Source: [Phialemoniopsis] sp. UDSM-2020 (lineage: Eukaryota; Ascomycota; Sordariomycetes; Thyridiales; Thyridiaceae). Taken from it: a DNA stretch of 64,000 nt. Of the stretch, positions 59,997 to 64,000 are shown in pieces. The position numbers were made by a program, and so were the translations under genes. The DNA lies in NCBI GenBank assembly GCA_018873225.1, contig JAEILZ010000002.1, positions 5,208,001 to 5,272,000 of the forward strand, written 5' to 3'. The notes below the pieces were generated by a model. That model saw only the letters and a program-made list of their open reading frames with translations. It was not told the DNA's origin and ran no database searches. The first letter of the stretch is position 1, and the number at the start of each line of letters is the position of its first letter.

Positions 59997-60551
59997 AGGG
60001 GCGGTTTAAGGAATACAGATATCAAGGCGTTAAGGAAGGACTGGCTTAGACCTTCTGATGATAATACAAGCTTGCATGAGCATGCTCACTTGGGATGTTG
60101 TTCTCCCACGTACGATCAGGCAATGACTTTCAGCACCACACACACAATTTCACATTCAAGAGGTTTTCACAAACATGAAGACGGTTCAGGTAGTCGGTCG
60201 GATCAAGAGAAACGCAGCAAGCACGCTTCTGGTGGTATAACGTATTACAAGTGTGGATATCATGAGTGTGTGTCCCTCCTCCAGACCAGACGCCTCTTTT
60301 TCCCGCTTCCTTTCCATACTATATGTATGTAGCTACCATCAATCAATCCGGTGTCCCGCCCGCAATAAGACCATTTGAAACTGGAGGGGTATGTATGCGG
60401 TTGGAAACAAAGAAACATAGGCCGCTAAGAAGAAGCCTCTCCAACCAAAGACGAATAAAAAGCCTTAACCCAAACCGACTCGTCCAACTCGTTCATATGC
60501 AACATAATCATTGGACGGGATAAATGACGCTCGCCTCGCATGGATGAGTCC
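59997..60551. other. Convergent 3' UTR region
   Basis: 555 AT-rich bases between two converging genes. No open frame of interest. Confidence 0.6.
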
Positions 60552-61826
60552 TTACTCGACAACCATCTTATCCAAAATTTTATGAATGCCCTTGCCTAGG
60601 CCTTTGCCCTCGTCGATTTCCTCGGTCATCTTGCGCGCCCGGGCGATCAGCACCTCGAGCACCTTCCGCGTGTACTCGAAGCTGCCAGTCCCTTCCATGT
60701 AGCTGACGGCATACCGTTTCACTTCCTCGTCGCTAGTCTTTTGCTTGAGGATGTTGAGCAGCTGGAGGTTGGCCGGGTCACTGCGTATGCTGTGGATGAC
60801 TGGGAAAGAAAACTTGCCCTCGGTCAGATCCTCGCACATGCCCTTATTATCGCTATACTCCTTGGAGAACAAATTGCGGTAGTCGTCCTGGATCTGGAAG
60901 ATGAGACCGATGAGGTTGGCGAGCGGCACGCAGTCGACGAGGGAGCGGCTCTCGGCCTGCATGAGCTTGATGCCCAGACGGAAGAGGCCGCCCGTCTTAT
61001 TGCCGACCATCTCGAGGTAGTCGTCCTCGGTGGGACAGGTCAGGCTGTCGCGCCAGTACAGGTCCATGCCCTGGCCCCTGTGCAAGTTGAGGAGCTCCTC
61101 GGAGAAGACGGAGAGCACCTTGTTGTTTCGCAGGCGCTGCAGCTCCTGTAGGGCGAGGAAGTAGATGTAGTTTGCGCTGTTGATGGTCTGAGGCACGCCA
61201 AATATGGCGTGGGCGACTGGCAGGCCGCGGCGCAGAGACGAAAAGTCCTCAACATCGTCGACGAGCAAGGAAGCCGTGTGGAGCATGCCGATGACCCGGG
61301 TGATGACCTGCAGTGACTCTTCTGGGACGTCAAGCCATACATTGAAGGCGCTGATGAGTTGTGTGCGGAACTCCTTGCCCTTCTGGCCGTAGAGGTAGTC
61401 GAAAGGTCCGCAGAGCACGCGCTCCTTATCCTCAGACCAGGTCTTCTTGGCCGAGAAGTTGAGGTCCTCGGTGGCATAGCGGTTTGGGTCGGGAGGGCCG
61501 GGCGGCTGCATGTTGGCGAGGAAGGAGGTTGGAGTTGTGGCGTTGGAGGGTTTGCGAGTGCGGCGGTTCGTCTGGCTGAGCCAGTCGCTCTCGGGGAGGG
61601 GTCGGAGGACACCGGTGGCCTTGGTGATCGAGGAGTATGAGGGCTGGCTCTGGTGGTGGAAGTGTGAGGAAGATTGTTGGGGTTGTTGGGAGGACGATGC
61701 GTTCGAGGTCGTAGTGGCTATTGAGTTCTGGCCGGTGGAAGAGGTTCTCTTGGGAATGGCGTTGGGAGACTGGAGGAAGGCGCTCGGGGTGGGAGCTGGT
61801 GGGTTGGGCGAGGCTTGAGAGAACAT
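60552..61826 (-). CDS. Geranylgeranyl diphosphate synthase (al-3 type)
   Basis: An intronless frame of 424 residues. It condenses FPP with IPP to GGPP, used for protein geranylgeranylation, carotenoids and diterpenes. The first aspartate-rich motif is DDVED (190-194), in the form typical of fungal GGPP synthases, and the second is DDYRN (314-318). Other family blocks are [46 protein letters not shown], and [13 protein letters not shown]. The 110-residue N-terminal extension is Pro/Ser/Gln-rich with a [14 protein letters not shown] block, as in Neurospora al-3. ATG 61826 is the first ATG of the frame; translation further upstream would need a non-ATG start. No neighbouring terpene cyclase or P450 is present, so a primary-metabolism role is likely. 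Confidence 0.94.
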   Translation of the reverse strand: MFSQASPNPPAPTPSAFLQSPNAIPKRTSSTGQNSIATTTSNASSSQQPQQSSSHFHHQSQPSYSSITKATGVLRPLPESDWLSQTNRRTRKPSNATTPTSFLANMQPPGPPDPNRYATEDLNFSAKKTWSEDKERVLCGPFDYLYGQKGKEFRTQLISAFNVWLDVPEESLQVITRVIGMLHTASLLVDDVEDFSSLRRGLPVAHAIFGVPQTINSANYIYFLALQELQRLRNNKVLSVFSEELLNLHRGQGMDLYWRDSLTCPTEDDYLEMVGNKTGGLFRLGIKLMQAESRSLVDCVPLANLIGLIFQIQDDYRNLFSKEYSDNKGMCEDLTEGKFSFPVIHSIRSDPANLQLLNILKQKTSDEEVKRYAVSYMEGTGSFEYTRKVLEVLIARARKMTEEIDEGKGLGKGIHKILDKMVVE

Positions 61827-63816
61827 GATGGTCGCCAGTGCCGGTGCTGATGCCCGTGCCGTGTGCGTGGTTTCCCCTTTGGAGTTGCCGTCTCTGGTCC
61901 CAGCTAAGGTAGGTATGTTCAACGTCAAGCTCGACGGGGAGTCTGTGACGTCTGCAGGCCTCGTAACCTATTAAAAAGGCTTGGGGGCGCTGCGGTATCT
62001 GCGGTCTGCAGGTGGATACCGTTGACGAGTTTAGCTCTCTCAACGGGAGCTAGCTAGCGAGAAATACGGGTACGTCTCTGCGACAAAAGAAGCTTCTGGA
62101 GGCGATGCCTGTCAGCCATGTATGCAGCCTTCCGAATAAGCCCAACCAACGTGGCCCTAAGTCAAGGCAGCAGGATGAGAATCGGGGAAAAGTGGCATGC
62201 AAGTATGTCGTCGGGTGCGGGTGCGGATGTGGGCATGTGAGAGTGTTGATCTGGTGGGGTTGCAGCAAGTCAAGCTCAAGCGCTTGAGTTTGTTGCGGGG
62301 GGGGGGGGGCCAGAAGTTGCATGTGATTGATCATCAGAAGCCAAATGGAACTGGAGGGAGATCCCGCTTCTTGGAGATACACGATAGACACTTACCTTAG
62401 GTACAACTATGCAAATAAGATACAGAAACGAGATGCGTGCGTCTCTCGATATTGGTGTGTTGCTGTAAGAAGAAGAAAAGAAACAAATGGGCAGCAGATA
62501 TCTTTACTGTGACAATATTGTTTCTGGGCGCAAAGGTGTGATGAGAATGTCTGAGACCAGGCCATTTCGGGGGAGCCAGTCACCCGATTTGTCGCGCCAG
62601 AGCTCGCATCTTTAATCTTGTCCGGCCTCCCCTGTCCCGCTCTGTTGAGAGAACAAGGTCCCATGGCAAACCCGGTTGGCATCGTTCATGCAGCAGGCAC
62701 TGAACCTGGTGCGCTTGGCAGAACATTGTGTTTGGTTGTTTCATCGGTGTCCTCAGAGTCCCAGTAGGACTTGTCGATCCTCTTCCATAGTACATTACTC
62801 AGTCTGGGTTCGCGGTTGATAGTCAAGATGAAAACCGACACGGGTTGAAACCCAGACGGCAGCATCCAGATCCTAAAGTGGCGCTTTCGCACAGCTACTG
62901 AATTGATATCTCACGTCAAATCGAGACTTCAAAGTTACCTGGTAAGTACGTATATGCGACAACTGTTCAAGAGCTAGTGCTTGTTGTCTCGTCGGTCGTC
63001 GTCATGCACAAGTCCCGGTTTCAGGCCTGCATGCTTTGTCCCCGGAACACAACATTGACAACGAAGCTCAGATCTGGTAATGCGCCTGCAAGGCTTGGCG
63101 ATGAGTAGAACAATTTACGATATACCTATAACCTGAATATAGTACCGGTTCCACTTGTTGGAGAAAGAAACCATCATCAACGCGGCTTCTGCTACGAGGA
63201 ACGCCATTTCTGACGTGCATAACCCCAGAGAATCAGAGGACCGCACATTCAGGCTACTGCAGCTTCTGTAAATTGGCCCCACGTCGCCCAGGCGGGACCC
63301 CAACATTCCAATCCCAGCACGGCGGAACAGGGGGGCTGGCTAGCACTTTAGGCGTGCTCCAGTGGGTGTCTAGCTGATTTAGGTCCACCCACCAACCCAT
63401 GTCCCGGCCGTTGCCCTGCCAGTTATCGCCCCACAAGAAAACATCGTCAAAATCACCACCATGCCCATCTACAGACAGTCTCGACCACATTCTCGTTCTC
63501 ACCTAGGGATTCTCGTACCAGGCTCCCCCTATTGATGCCCAATCACCAATTTTTGCCCTTCATGCTCTTGTATTAACACCCAGTCAGAGGCATCATCGCC
63601 CTCTTTATCAATTCCCAGTCCATCAACCCCAACCTCAAAGTCAACAATCGTCGTTTTACCTGCGTTTGCATCTCGTTTTACAGCCCGACCGTCGGCGGCA
63701 TTACTTGCTGTCGTTCTCATCGGCCAACTGATACCCGATCGAGTCACATCTCGATTACTCTGCTATTTTTCTGAATTTTCAACCATACGTTCACATCATA
63801 CACACCCACAGTCACA
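61827..63816. other. Divergent promoter region of GGPP synthase and the last gene
   Basis: About 2 kb. It contains a G13 run at 62297-62309 but no supported gene. Short minus-strand frames (for example 63254-63502) look like chance. The last 100 bases are CA-rich, as in a fungal leader. Confidence 0.5.
62297..62309 (+). repeat. Homopolymer of 13 G
   Basis: An uninterrupted G13 lies about 470 bases upstream of the GGPP synthase start (C13 on its coding strand). Such a run is prone to length change and to sequencing error. Confidence 0.85.
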
Positions 63817-64000
63817 ATGGAAGCACTCTTGTCTCTAGCCTTCGACAACTTGTCCTCGTACGACGGGCCCAAGATTCGGAAAGGTCTGCGTCAAGTTGAG
63901 GGTCTCCTAGCCCCCATGTGTCTCTCTACCCCCAAGAGCGGCAGGAGACCAAACGATACGGGCGATGATATAACACCACCACCCACGCCGCCACGAAAGG
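63817..64000 (+). CDS. Unrecognised protein, N-terminal part (3' end outside window)
   Basis: ATG at 63817 in CACAATGG opens a frame that stays open to the window end (61 codons). It follows a CA-rich leader. The start reads MEALLSLAFDNLSSY, then IRKGLRQVEGLLAPMC, amphipathic helices that suggest a helical-repeat or coiled N-terminus, followed by a Ser/Arg/Pro-rich stretch ending in TPPPTPPRK. I do not recognise the family. Confidence 0.6.
   Translation, partial: MEALLSLAFDNLSSYDGPKIRKGLRQVEGLLAPMCLSTPKSGRRPNDTGDDITPPPTPPRK

Overview
The window reads as nuclear DNA of a filamentous ascomycete (Pezizomycotina; a sordariomycete is my best guess, genus not determined). Evidence: monocistronic genes on both strands, short introns of about 50 to 110 bases with GTRNGT-like donors and CTRAY-like branch points, and families typical of these fungi (KEX1, POM1, a nucleoside-phosphorylase/NB-ARC NLR, an al-3-type GGPP synthase, a TINA/ADIP-domain protein, a TPR-F-box protein). 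No rRNA, tRNA, CRISPR array or intact transposon was seen.

Layout. 1-3.1 kb: the end of MPP10 (18S rRNA processing) and a four-exon mitochondrial methionyl-tRNA formyltransferase. 3.6-4.3 kb (minus): a small STF2-like hydrophilin whose start codon is split by an intron. 7.7-9.8 kb (minus): the KEX1 carboxypeptidase. 10.9-13.3 kb: the Rps3 methyltransferase SFM1, with an 18-nt microexon, and an intronless class 1A dihydroorotate dehydrogenase. 15.2-17.3 kb (minus): an F-box protein. 21.1-25.0 kb: a MOSC-flavoreductase-ferredoxin fusion enzyme converging on an MFS transporter. 25.8-30.5 kb: RRP7 and a TINA/ADIP coiled-coil protein. 30.7-34.1 kb (minus): a decayed gene, then a six-exon TPR/F-box/LRR protein. 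39.1-39.3 kb (minus): an 81-residue Cys/His-rich protein. 47.1-51.5 kb (minus): a POM1-type DYRK kinase. 55.2-58.0 kb: a PNP/NB-ARC NLR with only a vestigial TPR region. 58.4-61.8 kb: a dysferlin-domain peroxin converging on GGPP synthase. 63.8 kb to the end: the start of an unrecognised gene.

Most genes are independent housekeeping genes, with no secondary-metabolite cluster. Three contribute to ribosome biogenesis or modification (MPP10, RRP7, SFM1). The least ordinary loci are the fused MOSC reductase beside its transporter and the NLR immune-type receptor with a short repeat tail. Gene-poor stretches (4.6-7.7, 17.3-21.1, 34.1-39.1, 39.3-47.1 and 51.5-55.2 kb) have unusually much non-coding DNA for such a genome and include at least two gene relics.

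Exon boundaries were placed by eye from splice signals, frame agreement and remembered family patterns. No alignment or database search was run.
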